Source: a bacterium (GTDB lineage: Bacteria; Pseudomonadota; Gammaproteobacteria; Burkholderiales; Thiobacillaceae). From it: a DNA stretch of 64,000 nt. The notes under the pieces are model-generated. The model saw nothing but the letters and a program-made list of their open reading frames with translations. It made no database searches and was not told the DNA's origin. A program made the translations under genes and the position numbers. Positions 8,978-16,811 of this stretch are shown in pieces (within the stretch, counting starts at the first letter, position 1; the number at the start of each line of letters is the position of its first letter). The stretch covers positions 124,001-188,000 of the forward strand of contig WOUQ01000001.1 of the NCBI GenBank assembly GCA_009772925.1, given 5' to 3'.

Positions 8978-9939
8978 AAGCGCTGTTCTACCCGGGCTGT
9001 TCCATGCAGAAGAACGCGCGGCCCTATCTGGATTCCTTGCTGGCGATCAGGGAGGTCATCGACCTGGAACTCCAGGAAATCGAGGATTGGAACTGCTGCG
9101 GGGCCACCGAGTACATGTCGGTGCACCGGGTTGCCGCCCACTCCCTGGTGGGCCGCAACCTGGCCCTGGCGCGGCAGCAGGCGCGGGATACCGACCTGCT
9201 CACCGCCGGCTGCAGCGCCTGCTACCTGAACCTGGCCAAGACCGACACGCAGATGCGGGAAGACGCCGGCCTCAAGAATACGGTCAACCAGGCCCTGGCC
9301 GCGGGCGGGCTGGAGTACAAGCCCGGTTCCATCAAGGTCCGCCATCTGCTGGATCTGGTTTGCCACGACATCGGTTACGACGCGGTGAAGGCCAGGGTGG
9401 TGAAACCGCTGCACGGCCTCAAGGTGGCGGCCTATTACGGCTGCCAGGTGGTGCGTCCGGATTACGACGGCCGCTGGGACAGCCACGAGCATCCCACTTC
9501 GATGGACAAGCTGCTCGCCGCGCTGGGTGCCGAGCCGGTGGACTGGGCGCTGAAGACCCAATGCTGCGGCGGCCACATGACGGTGATCGGCCCGGACGTT
9601 GCCTTCGGGCTGATCCGCCGTCTGATCCACGGCGCCCGGGAAGCCGGCGCCGACCTGGTGGTGACCCTGTGCCCCATGTGCCAGTTGAACCTGGACGCCT
9701 ACCAGGTGGAGATGAACAAGCATTTCCACACCGACTACCAGGTGCCGGTGCTGTATTTCACGCAGTTGATGGGCCTGGCCTTCGGCAAGAAAGCGAAGGA
9801 ACTGGGTATCGGCAAGGAGTTCGTCGACGCCGCGCCGGCCCTGGCCAAGATCCAGGCCGAGGCGCCCAAGGTGGCCGAGACCAAGCGCAAGCGTCGCCCG
9901 AAGCCGGGTGACGCGCTGCCCATGCCGGGGATGGAGTAA
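8974..9939 (+). CDS. hdrB: Heterodisulfide reductase subunit B-like protein with two CCG domains
   Basis: The 321-residue catalytic-type subunit of the Hdr complex. Both cysteine-rich CCG domains are intact: Cys9, Cys41-Cys42, Cys80 and Cys83 in the first; Cys157, Cys197-Cys198, Cys233 and Cys236 in the second. In methanogen HdrB these domains bind two noncubane [4Fe-4S] clusters that split the CoM-S-S-CoB disulfide. The last 45 residues are Lys/Arg/Pro-rich and variable. Since coenzyme B is not expected in a proteobacterium, the physiological disulfide or other acceptor is unknown. Coupled to hdrC by a 4-nt overlap; hdrA begins 3 nt after its stop. Confidence 0.9.
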   Translation: MKALFYPGCSMQKNARPYLDSLLAIREVIDLELQEIEDWNCCGATEYMSVHRVAAHSLVGRNLALARQQARDTDLLTAGCSACYLNLAKTDTQMREDAGLKNTVNQALAAGGLEYKPGSIKVRHLLDLVCHDIGYDAVKARVVKPLHGLKVAAYYGCQVVRPDYDGRWDSHEHPTSMDKLLAALGAEPVDWALKTQCCGGHMTVIGPDVAFGLIRRLIHGAREAGADLVVTLCPMCQLNLDAYQVEMNKHFHTDYQVPVLYFTQLMGLAFGKKAKELGIGKEFVDAAPALAKIQAEAPKVAETKRKRRPKPGDALPMPGME

Positions 9940-9942
9940 GCC

Positions 9943-11985
9943 ATGAGCGATCAACAGAAGCCTGAAAGAATCGGCGTCTACGTCTGCCACTGCGGCACCA
10001 ACATCGCCGGGGTCGTCGACGTGGAAGCCGTGGCCCACTTCGCCGCCGAGGACCTGAAGGACCGCGGCGTGGTGCTGGCGCGGGACTACACCTTCATGTG
10101 CTCCGTGGCCGGCCAGGAACTCATCGAGCAGGACATCCACGAACAGCAATTGACCCGCGTCGTGGTCGCCGCCTGTTCGCCCCACCTGCACGAGAAGACC
10201 TTCCGCGGCGTGTGCGAGCGCTCCGGCATGAACCCCTATCTCTCCGAGATGGCCTCCATCCGCGAGCACGTGGCCTGGGTGCATACCGACAAGGTCGCCG
10301 CCACGGCGAAGGCCAAGGCCATCGTCAGCGGCACCGTGGAGCGGGTGCTGAAGAACGATCCGCTGGAAGCCATCCGCGTGCCCATCGACGCCCAGACCCT
10401 GGTGGTGGGCGGCGGCATCGCCGGCATCCAGGCCGCGCTGGAAGTGGCGGAGGCCGGTTATGAAGTCATCCTGGTCGAGCGCGAGGCTTCCCTGGGCGGC
10501 CACATGGCGCAGTTCGACAAGACCTTCCCCACCCTGGACTGCGCCGCCTGCATCCTGACGCCGAAGATGGCGGCGGCCGGCTCGCATCCGAAGATCCACC
10601 TGTTCACCTGGAGCGAGGTGGAGAAGGTGGAAGGCTTCGTCGGCAACTACACGGTGACGGTGAAGAAGAAGCCGCGCTACGTGGACGAGGACGTCTGCAC
10701 CGGCTGCGGCATCTGCGTGGAGAAGTGCCCCATCCTGGTGGTGGACGACAAGTTCGAGGCCGGCATCGGCTACCGCAAGGCGATCTACTGGCCGTTCGCC
10801 CAGGCGGTGCCCAATCTGCCCGTTCTGGACACGGAGACCTGCACCTACTACATCGGTGGCAAGGGGGGGTGCCGGGCCTGCGAGAAATTCTGCCCGACGG
10901 TGCCCAACTCCATCCTGTTCGACCAGAAGGAAGAGCGTGTCACCCTGCGTGTCGGCAACATCGTCCTCGCCACCGGCTGGGATCTGTTCGACGCGCGCCG
11001 CATTCCGCAATATGGCTATGGCCGCCTGGCCAACGTTTTCACCAGTCTGGAACTGGAGCGCATGTGCAATGCGGCCGGCCCCACCGGCGGCAAGGTGGTG
11101 ATGCGCGACGGCAAGAGCGCACCGCAACGCGTCGCGATCGTGCACTGCGTCGGCAGCCGCGACCGCAACTACAACCGCCACTGCTCCGCCATCTGCTGCA
11201 TGCAGAGCCTGAAGACCGCGCACCTGGTGAAGGAGCGCACCGGCGCCGAGGTCTACAACTTCTACATCGACATCCGCACGCCCGGCAAGGAATACGACGA
11301 GTTCTACCAACGGGTGCTGGACGACGGCATCCATTTCGTGCGCGGCAAGGTCGCCGAGATCACCGACATTCCCTTCGATCCGGCCGAGGCGAGCCGCAAT
11401 GGCGCCGGCACCCTCTACGTCCAGGTGGAGGACACCCTGGCCGGTATGCAGCGTCGCATCCCGGTGGATATGGTGGTGCTTTCCGCCGGCCTGGAACCGC
11501 GCCGCGACAGCGCGGAAGTGGGCAAGACCTTCGGCATCGCCTGTTCCAGCAACGGCTGGTTCATCGAGAAGCACGCCAAGATGGACCCCATCGCCACCAT
11601 GACCGAGGGTGTCTTCATCGCCGGCTGCGCCGCCGGGCCCAAGGACATTCCCGCCAGCGTCTCGCAAGGCTCAGCGGCTGCGGCGCGGGTGCTGAACTAC
11701 ATCCGCCAGGGCGAGCTGGCCCTGGAGCCGGTGCGCGCCAGCGTACTGGCCGAGCAGTGCTCCGGCTGCCGCCTGTGCAACGGCCTGTGCCCGTTCAACG
11801 CCATCTCCTTCGACGCGGCGCGCAAGGTCACCGAAATCAACGCCGCCCTCTGCCAGGGCTGCGGCACCTGTGTGGCCGCCTGTCCGGCCGGCGCCATCCA
11901 GGGTACCGGCTTCAGCAACGAGCAGTTGTTCGCGCAGATCGAAGGCTTGTTGCGGGACTTCAGCCGAGCACCGGAGGTCGTATGA
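9943..11985 (+). CDS. hdrA: Heterodisulfide reductase subunit A-like FAD/iron-sulfur protein
   Basis: The 680-residue flavoprotein core of the complex. An N-terminal iron-sulfur domain starts with CHC (Cys15, Cys17); a thioredoxin-reductase-like FAD domain has GGGIAG near residue 156. An inserted ferredoxin domain has a standard motif from Cys252 and a second, oddly spaced C-X9-C-X2-C-X3-C motif. The C terminus has two [4Fe-4S] motifs starting at Cys606 and Cys637. In methanogen HdrA the FAD performs electron bifurcation, splitting hydrogen-derived electrons between disulfide and ferredoxin; bifurcation here is inferred from architecture. It overlaps mvhD by ATGA. Confidence 0.92.
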   Translation: MSDQQKPERIGVYVCHCGTNIAGVVDVEAVAHFAAEDLKDRGVVLARDYTFMCSVAGQELIEQDIHEQQLTRVVVAACSPHLHEKTFRGVCERSGMNPYLSEMASIREHVAWVHTDKVAATAKAKAIVSGTVERVLKNDPLEAIRVPIDAQTLVVGGGIAGIQAALEVAEAGYEVILVEREASLGGHMAQFDKTFPTLDCAACILTPKMAAAGSHPKIHLFTWSEVEKVEGFVGNYTVTVKKKPRYVDEDVCTGCGICVEKCPILVVDDKFEAGIGYRKAIYWPFAQAVPNLPVLDTETCTYYIGGKGGCRACEKFCPTVPNSILFDQKEERVTLRVGNIVLATGWDLFDARRIPQYGYGRLANVFTSLELERMCNAAGPTGGKVVMRDGKSAPQRVAIVHCVGSRDRNYNRHCSAICCMQSLKTAHLVKERTGAEVYNFYIDIRTPGKEYDEFYQRVLDDGIHFVRGKVAEITDIPFDPAEASRNGAGTLYVQVEDTLAGMQRRIPVDMVVLSAGLEPRRDSAEVGKTFGIACSSNGWFIEKHAKMDPIATMTEGVFIAGCAAGPKDIPASVSQGSAAAARVLNYIRQGELALEPVRASVLAEQCSGCRLCNGLCPFNAISFDAARKVTEINAALCQGCGTCVAACPAGAIQGTGFSNEQLFAQIEGLLRDFSRAPEVV

Positions 11986-12458
11986 GTGATTCCACGTTCG
12001 AGCCCGTCATCATCGGCTTCACCTGCAACTGGTGTTCCTACCGCGCCGCCGACCTGGCCGGCACGGCGCGTATCAAGTACCCGCCCAACGTGCGCCTGAT
12101 CCGCGTCATGTGCAGCGGCCGCATCGATCCCACCTTCGTGCTCAAGGCCCTGTCCGAGGGCGCCGACGGCGTGCTCATCGCCGGCTGCCATCCGGGCGAG
12201 TGCCATTACCTGGAACAGAACTACAAGGCCCTGCGGCGGCATCGTCTGTTGCAGAAGACCCTGGCCCAGTTCGGCATCGAACCTGCGCGGGTGCGTCTGA
12301 CCTGGGCCAGCGCCGCCGAGGGCGCCTTGTTCGCCCAGGAGATCGCGGAAATGGTGGACGAGGTGAAGGCGCTGGGGCCGCTGAACTGGCCGGCGCGGCC
12401 GATGCCGATGGCCACGGCGCCCGCCGAGATTCCCGTGTTGAGCGAGGAGGCGGCATGA
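11982..12458 (+). CDS. mvhD: MvhD-like [2Fe-2S] subunit linking hydrogenase to Hdr
   Basis: A 158-residue protein of the MvhD/FlpD (delta subunit) family, which carries electrons from hydrogenase to HdrA. Five cysteines fit the family pattern: Cys15 and Cys18 in FTCNWCSY, Cys44 in VMCSG, and Cys69 and Cys74 in GCHPGECHY. The central LIAGCHPGECHY stretch is strongly diagnostic. The last 20 residues are a Pro/Ala tail. Its overlap with both hdrA and mvhG (ATGA at each junction) supports one physical complex. Confidence 0.92.
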   Translation: MSDSTFEPVIIGFTCNWCSYRAADLAGTARIKYPPNVRLIRVMCSGRIDPTFVLKALSEGADGVLIAGCHPGECHYLEQNYKALRRHRLLQKTLAQFGIEPARVRLTWASAAEGALFAQEIAEMVDEVKALGPLNWPARPMPMATAPAEIPVLSEEAA

Positions 12459-13441
12459 AACCCAAGTTCGCCATGTACTGGGCCGCTTCCTGCGGCGGCT
12501 GCGAGATCGCGGTGCTCAACATCGACGAGAAGGTGCTGGATCTGGACGCGAATTTCGACGTGGCCTTCTGGCCGGCGGCCATGGACGCCAAGTACAAGGA
12601 CGTGGAGGCCATGGAGGACCAGTCCATCCTGGTCACCCTGTTCAACGGCAGCATCCGCACCGACGAGAACGAGCACATGGCCAGGCTGCTGCGGCGCAAG
12701 TCGAAGCTGCTGGTGGCCTTCGGTTCCTGCGCCAACGAGGGCTGCATTCCCGGCCTGGCCAACCTGTCCAGCCGCGAGAGCATCTTCGAACGCGCCTACA
12801 CCAGTCCGAGCACCGAAAACCCGCAGCATCTGCGCCCGCTGGTTTCCTGCCAGGTGCCGGAAGGCACCCTGACCCTGCCGCCCCTGCAACCGGTGATCCG
12901 TACCCTGGATCAGGTCGTCGAGGTGGATTACCACGTGCCCGGCTGTCCGCCGGAATCGCATCAGATCGCCGCCGTGCTGGACGTACTCATCCAGGTGGTG
13001 AAGGGCGAGGCCGAGTTGCCGCCGAAAGGCGCGGTGCTGGGCGCCGGCAATTCCACGGTGTGCGACGAGTGCGCGCGCAAGCGCGACGTGAAGTTGATCG
13101 ACAGGTTGTCCCGCATCCAGGACCTGCCGCAACTGAACACCACCGATTGCCTGCTGGAACAGGGCCTCCTCTGCGCCGGTCCGGCCACCCGCAGCGGCTG
13201 CAATTCGCGCTGCCCGAATGTCGGCGCGCCCTGCATCGGCTGCTACGGCGCCGCCCCCGGCGTGCTCGACCAGGGCGCGCGGCTGATGAGCGCCATCGCC
13301 TCGGTGGTGGACGAGAACGAGCCGGACGCCATCGACCGGGTGCTGGACGGCCTTCCCGACCCGGCCGGCAGCTTCTACCGCTTCAGCCTGGCGCACTCGT
13401 TGCTCAGGGCCAACCGGGAAGCGTTCGACGACAAACCGTAA
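12455..13441 (+). CDS. mvhG: [NiFe] hydrogenase small subunit (MvhG-like)
   Basis: The 328-residue small subunit carries the electron-relay clusters. Cys13 and Cys16 (ASCGGCE) start the proximal-cluster motif, followed by FGSCANEGC, VPGCPP and a C-terminal cysteine-rich region (about residues 204-270) for the medial and distal clusters. There is no twin-arginine signal peptide and no C-terminal helix, so the enzyme is cytoplasmic, as in group 3 hydrogenases. Coupled to mvhD by a 4-nt overlap, but separated from mvhA by 114 nt containing a palindromic element. Confidence 0.92.
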   Translation: MKPKFAMYWAASCGGCEIAVLNIDEKVLDLDANFDVAFWPAAMDAKYKDVEAMEDQSILVTLFNGSIRTDENEHMARLLRRKSKLLVAFGSCANEGCIPGLANLSSRESIFERAYTSPSTENPQHLRPLVSCQVPEGTLTLPPLQPVIRTLDQVVEVDYHVPGCPPESHQIAAVLDVLIQVVKGEAELPPKGAVLGAGNSTVCDECARKRDVKLIDRLSRIQDLPQLNTTDCLLEQGLLCAGPATRSGCNSRCPNVGAPCIGCYGAAPGVLDQGARLMSAIASVVDENEPDAIDRVLDGLPDPAGSFYRFSLAHSLLRANREAFDDKP

Positions 13442-13447
13442 TCACCC

Positions 13448-13537
13448 CCCTCCCCCGCAAGCGGGGGAGGGGCCGGGGGAGAGGGAAATCGCTGCAAACG
13501 CCCCTCTCCCTAACCCTCTCCCGCCTGCGGGAGAGGG
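13448..13537. repeat. Composite two-hairpin palindromic repeat between mvhG and mvhA
   Basis: Two perfect 11-bp hairpins: CCCTCCCCCGC/GCGGGGGAGGG (13448-13458 and 13461-13471) and CCCTCTCCCGC/GCGGGAGAGGG (13514-13524 and 13527-13537), separated by G-rich, spacer and C-rich segments. The same architecture lies in frame inside acnA (58164-58271) and in altered form after flgL. There is no T-run, so this is not a classical terminator, but the hairpins could alter the mvhG:mvhA ratio. Confidence 0.8.
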
Positions 13538-13555
13538 GACCGAACGGAGAACGAC

Positions 13556-15013
13556 ATGCAACGCATCAGCATCGATCCCCTGACCCGGCTGGAAGGCCAC
13601 GGCAAGATCGAGATCTTCCTGGACGACGCCGGCGACGTCGCCAACGCCTATCTGCAAGTGCCGGAACTGCGCGGCTTCGAGCGCTTCTGCGTGGGCCGCC
13701 CGGTGGAGGAAATGCCCACCCTGACCAACCGCATCTGCGGCGTCTGCCCGGAAGCCCACCACATGGCCGCTGCCAAGGCCGCCGACGCGGTCTATGGCCT
13801 CACCCCGCCGCCGGCAGGCCGGAAATTGCGCGAGTTGCTCTATTCCGCCTTCTTCTTTGCCGACCACACCACCCACTTTTTCATCCTCGGCGGTCCGGAC
13901 TTCATCATGGGGCCGGATACCCCGGTGGCCGAGCGCAACATCCTGGGCGTGATCAAGAAGGTGGGCCTGGAAATCGGCGGCAAGGTGATCCAGGCGCGCA
14001 AATTCGGCCACACCACGGTGGAAATCATCGGCGGCCGCAAGGTGCACCCCTGCACCGCCGTACCGGGTGGGATGACCAAGGCGATATCCGAAGCGGAACG
14101 CCAGGAAATCGAGAAGATGGGCCGCTGGGCAGTGGAGTTCGGCCAGTTCGCCCTGCAGGCCTTCCATGACCTGGTGCTCGGCAACAAGGAGTATCTCGAC
14201 CTGATCCTGGGTGATGCCTACACCCACAAGACCTATTACATGGGCCTGGTGGATGCGCAGAACAAAGTGAATTTCTACGACGGCCGCGTGCGCATCGTCG
14301 GCCCCGACGGTGCTTTGCACGGGATGTACTCGCCCAACGAATACACCGACTGGATCGCCGAGCGTGTGGAACCCTGGAGTTATCTGAAATTTCCCTATCT
14401 CAAGAAAGTGGGCTGGAAGGGTTTCGTCGACGGCGCCGACTCCGGCGTCTACATGGCTACGCCGCTTTCCCGCCTGAATGTCTCGGAAGGCATGGCCACG
14501 CCCCTGGCCCAGGCCGAGTACGAGAAGTTCGTCGCCACCCTGGGCAAGCCGGCGCACAGCCGCCTGGCCATCCACTGGGCACGCCTGATCGAGCTGCTCT
14601 ACGCCGCCGAGCGCTGGGTGGAACTGGCCACCGATCCGGAAATCACCTCGCCCGAGGTGCGCGCGTTGCCGACGAAGCCGCCGACGGAAGGCATCGGCAT
14701 CGTCGAGGCACCGCGCGGCACGCTGACCCACCACTACCGCACCGATGAAAAAGGCCTGCTCACCATGGTCAACCTGGTGGTGGGCACCACCAACAACAAC
14801 GCCGCCATGGGCATGTCCATCAAGAAGGCGGCGCAGTCCTTTATCCAGGCCGGCACGGTGGTCACGGAGGGCCTGCTGAACCGCATCGAGATGGCCTACC
14901 GCGCCTACGACCCCTGCCTGGGCTGCGCCACCCATGCCCTGCCGGGCAAGATTCCGCTGCAGGTCAGCATCCACGACGCTGCGGGCGAGGTGATCGAGGT
15001 GGTGCGCGGATGA
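13556..15013 (+). CDS. mvhA: [NiFe] hydrogenase large subunit (MvhA-like, group 3c type)
   Basis: The 485-residue subunit holds the NiFe(CN)2CO active site. The L1 motif RICGVCPEAHH has Cys61 and Cys64; the L2 motif DPCLGCATH has Cys454 and Cys457. About 25 residues follow His460, the peptide normally removed by a specific maturation protease, whose gene overlaps directly downstream. Association with hdrABC and mvhD indicates group 3c (Hdr-linked, cytoplasmic). Hyp accessory genes are not in the window and must lie elsewhere. An AGGAG-like AACGGAGAA precedes the ATG. Confidence 0.94.
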   Translation: MQRISIDPLTRLEGHGKIEIFLDDAGDVANAYLQVPELRGFERFCVGRPVEEMPTLTNRICGVCPEAHHMAAAKAADAVYGLTPPPAGRKLRELLYSAFFFADHTTHFFILGGPDFIMGPDTPVAERNILGVIKKVGLEIGGKVIQARKFGHTTVEIIGGRKVHPCTAVPGGMTKAISEAERQEIEKMGRWAVEFGQFALQAFHDLVLGNKEYLDLILGDAYTHKTYYMGLVDAQNKVNFYDGRVRIVGPDGALHGMYSPNEYTDWIAERVEPWSYLKFPYLKKVGWKGFVDGADSGVYMATPLSRLNVSEGMATPLAQAEYEKFVATLGKPAHSRLAIHWARLIELLYAAERWVELATDPEITSPEVRALPTKPPTEGIGIVEAPRGTLTHHYRTDEKGLLTMVNLVVGTTNNNAAMGMSIKKAAQSFIQAGTVVTEGLLNRIEMAYRAYDPCLGCATHALPGKIPLQVSIHDAAGEVIEVVRG

Positions 15014-15474
15014 TCGCCACCACCCTGGTCGTCGGTCTCGGCAATCCAATCCTCGGCGACGACGGGGTGGGCTGGCGGGTGGCGGAACGGGTGCGCGAGG
15101 CGATCGACGATCCCGAGGTGGATGTGCTGTGCCTCTCCCTGGGCGGACTGTCGCTGGTCGAGCACCTGGCCGGCTATCGCCGGGCGATCATCGTCGATGC
15201 CATGACCACCGGCGCCGCGCCCGGCAGCCTGCACCGCTTCGCCGCCCGCGACTTGGACGAGCTGGGTGTGCAGCACACCGCCTCCGTGCACGACCTGAGC
15301 CTGCGCTCCGCCCTGGCCTTCGCCCGGGAGTTGGGCCTGGATCTGCCGGACGACATCCGCGTGGTGGGGGTGGAAACCCGGCCGGAATTCGAGTTCGGAG
15401 AAGGGCTGGGCGAGGCGGTGGGGCGGGCGGTACCGCTCGCCGTGGCGGTGGTGATGGACGCCCTGCAAAGCTGA
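15010..15474 (+). CDS. Hydrogenase maturation endopeptidase (HyaD/HycI family)
   Basis: A 154-residue M52-family protease that cleaves the C-terminal peptide of the large subunit after nickel insertion. GLGNPILGDDGVGWRV at the N terminus supplies the first metal-sensing Asp; the Asp in IIVDAM and the His in HTASVHDLSL fit the other two nickel-binding positions. The start overlaps mvhA by 4 nt, consistent with dedicated processing of MvhA. Last gene of the cluster. Confidence 0.92.
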   Translation: MIATTLVVGLGNPILGDDGVGWRVAERVREAIDDPEVDVLCLSLGGLSLVEHLAGYRRAIIVDAMTTGAAPGSLHRFAARDLDELGVQHTASVHDLSLRSALAFARELGLDLPDDIRVVGVETRPEFEFGEGLGEAVGRAVPLAVAVVMDALQS

Positions 15475-15587
15475 GACCTCTCATGCCGCCGTATTCGGCA
15501 AGGCCCGGCGCGTGGCTTGTCCGCGCCGGTCGATGCTCTATCATCGCCAACTAATATTCCCCAGCCACCCCGTCCACAGGTCCTGCC

Positions 15588-16748
15588 ATGCAGTCCGGTC
15601 CCCGCGAAATCGTCACCCCCTTCCGCCCCATTCCCCTCGACGTGCCCGAGGGCATGAAGCCCAACGAGTTCTTCAACAGCACCGAGAACCTCAACGACCT
15701 GGTGCACAACAACGGCCTGCTGCAGAACCCGGAAGGGCTGCTGCTCTACCGCAAGGCCCTGGGCCACAGCAACGAGTTCGACACTTCGATCATCTACAAC
15801 ACCTCGCGCTCGATCCTCGACCCGCTCGGCCGCCCGGTGCGCCGCACCCAGGTGCCGGAGGCGGTGAAGAACGTGTGGAACCGGATGAACCAGATCCTGT
15901 TCGACTACATGCTGGAACAGTATCCGGACCCGGACAAACACCTGGTCCTCGCCGGCGAGGCCAGCCTCGACGCCACCTGGCCCCTGACTTCGCCGGGCGT
16001 GCCCAGCATCCGCATGCTGCACAATCACTTCATCGTCTTCGACAAGCAGGCGCTGCGCGACGCCCCCCTCGCCGACGCCAGCAATCCCAACCTCACCGAC
16101 GGCGGCCAGCATTCCCTGTTCCAGCAATACATGCGCGACGTCTATCGCGCCTTCTTCGACGAACTGGACCTGGAAATCCTGCGCCCCTGCACGCCGGGCT
16201 CCTGCAAGATCGCCATCACCGGCTACCCGCAGGGACTGCCGAGCTGGGAAGTGACCGGCGGGGCGGAGTCCCTGAAGGAAGTCCGCTTCTGGAAGGAATA
16301 CGACACCATCCTCAAGGGCTTCATCGACTTCTACCGCGCCTTCTTCAGCCAGGTATCCACGCGCAACGCGCCCCTGCCCAGGGACATCTACTTCCCGGCC
16401 CTGGTGGAGGAAAAACTTCAGTTCAACAACGACTTCCTGAAGTCCGCCAAGATGGTGCGCGACCGCTGCATCAAGGACGCCAAGTACGCCAACTCCATCC
16501 GCTGGCAGCCCGCCTTCAAGCAACTCATCTACCGCAACGACGCCGGCAAATTGATCGTCACCATCAGCCAGAACTCCATCGGCAACGCCATCACCGAACT
16601 GCTGGGCGTGGTCGTCAAGCGCGTGCCGGATGCCGAGGCCTATGGCCAAGCCGAGCCCGCCCTCATCGAGAAGCTGCTGGAGGCGCGTCGCCGCCTGGTC
16701 GATGCCGATCTGGGCGAGGGCATCGCGACACCGCACTGGGGCGCGTGA
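15588..16748 (+). CDS. Conserved-looking protein of unknown function
   Basis: A 386-residue, apparently soluble cytosolic protein with no signal peptide or membrane helix. It is rich in aromatic residues and has balanced, structured-looking composition throughout, with segments such as MLHNHFIVFDKQ (about 145-156), RPCTPGSCKIAITGYPQG and ISQNSIGNAITELLG. I could not match it to a family. It stands alone, 113 nt after the hydrogenase protease and 63 nt before the GGDEF-EAL gene, on the same strand as both. A 6-bp hairpin (16754-16768) follows it. Confidence 0.75.
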   Translation: MQSGPREIVTPFRPIPLDVPEGMKPNEFFNSTENLNDLVHNNGLLQNPEGLLLYRKALGHSNEFDTSIIYNTSRSILDPLGRPVRRTQVPEAVKNVWNRMNQILFDYMLEQYPDPDKHLVLAGEASLDATWPLTSPGVPSIRMLHNHFIVFDKQALRDAPLADASNPNLTDGGQHSLFQQYMRDVYRAFFDELDLEILRPCTPGSCKIAITGYPQGLPSWEVTGGAESLKEVRFWKEYDTILKGFIDFYRAFFSQVSTRNAPLPRDIYFPALVEEKLQFNNDFLKSAKMVRDRCIKDAKYANSIRWQPAFKQLIYRNDAGKLIVTISQNSIGNAITELLGVVVKRVPDAEAYGQAEPALIEKLLEARRRLVDADLGEGIATPHWGA

Positions 16749-16811
16749 CGTTTGCCCCGCAGCGGGGCTATATTCGCGCGCAATCCACAAACAAGAAGAA
16801 GGTAAGCCCCC

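Noticed and set aside
8827-11667. A 946-codon open frame on the minus strand across hdrB and hdrA
   Set aside because: It is antisense to genes with intact cysteine and FAD motifs; its product is His/Gly/Asp-rich low-complexity text typical of antisense reading in GC-rich DNA.
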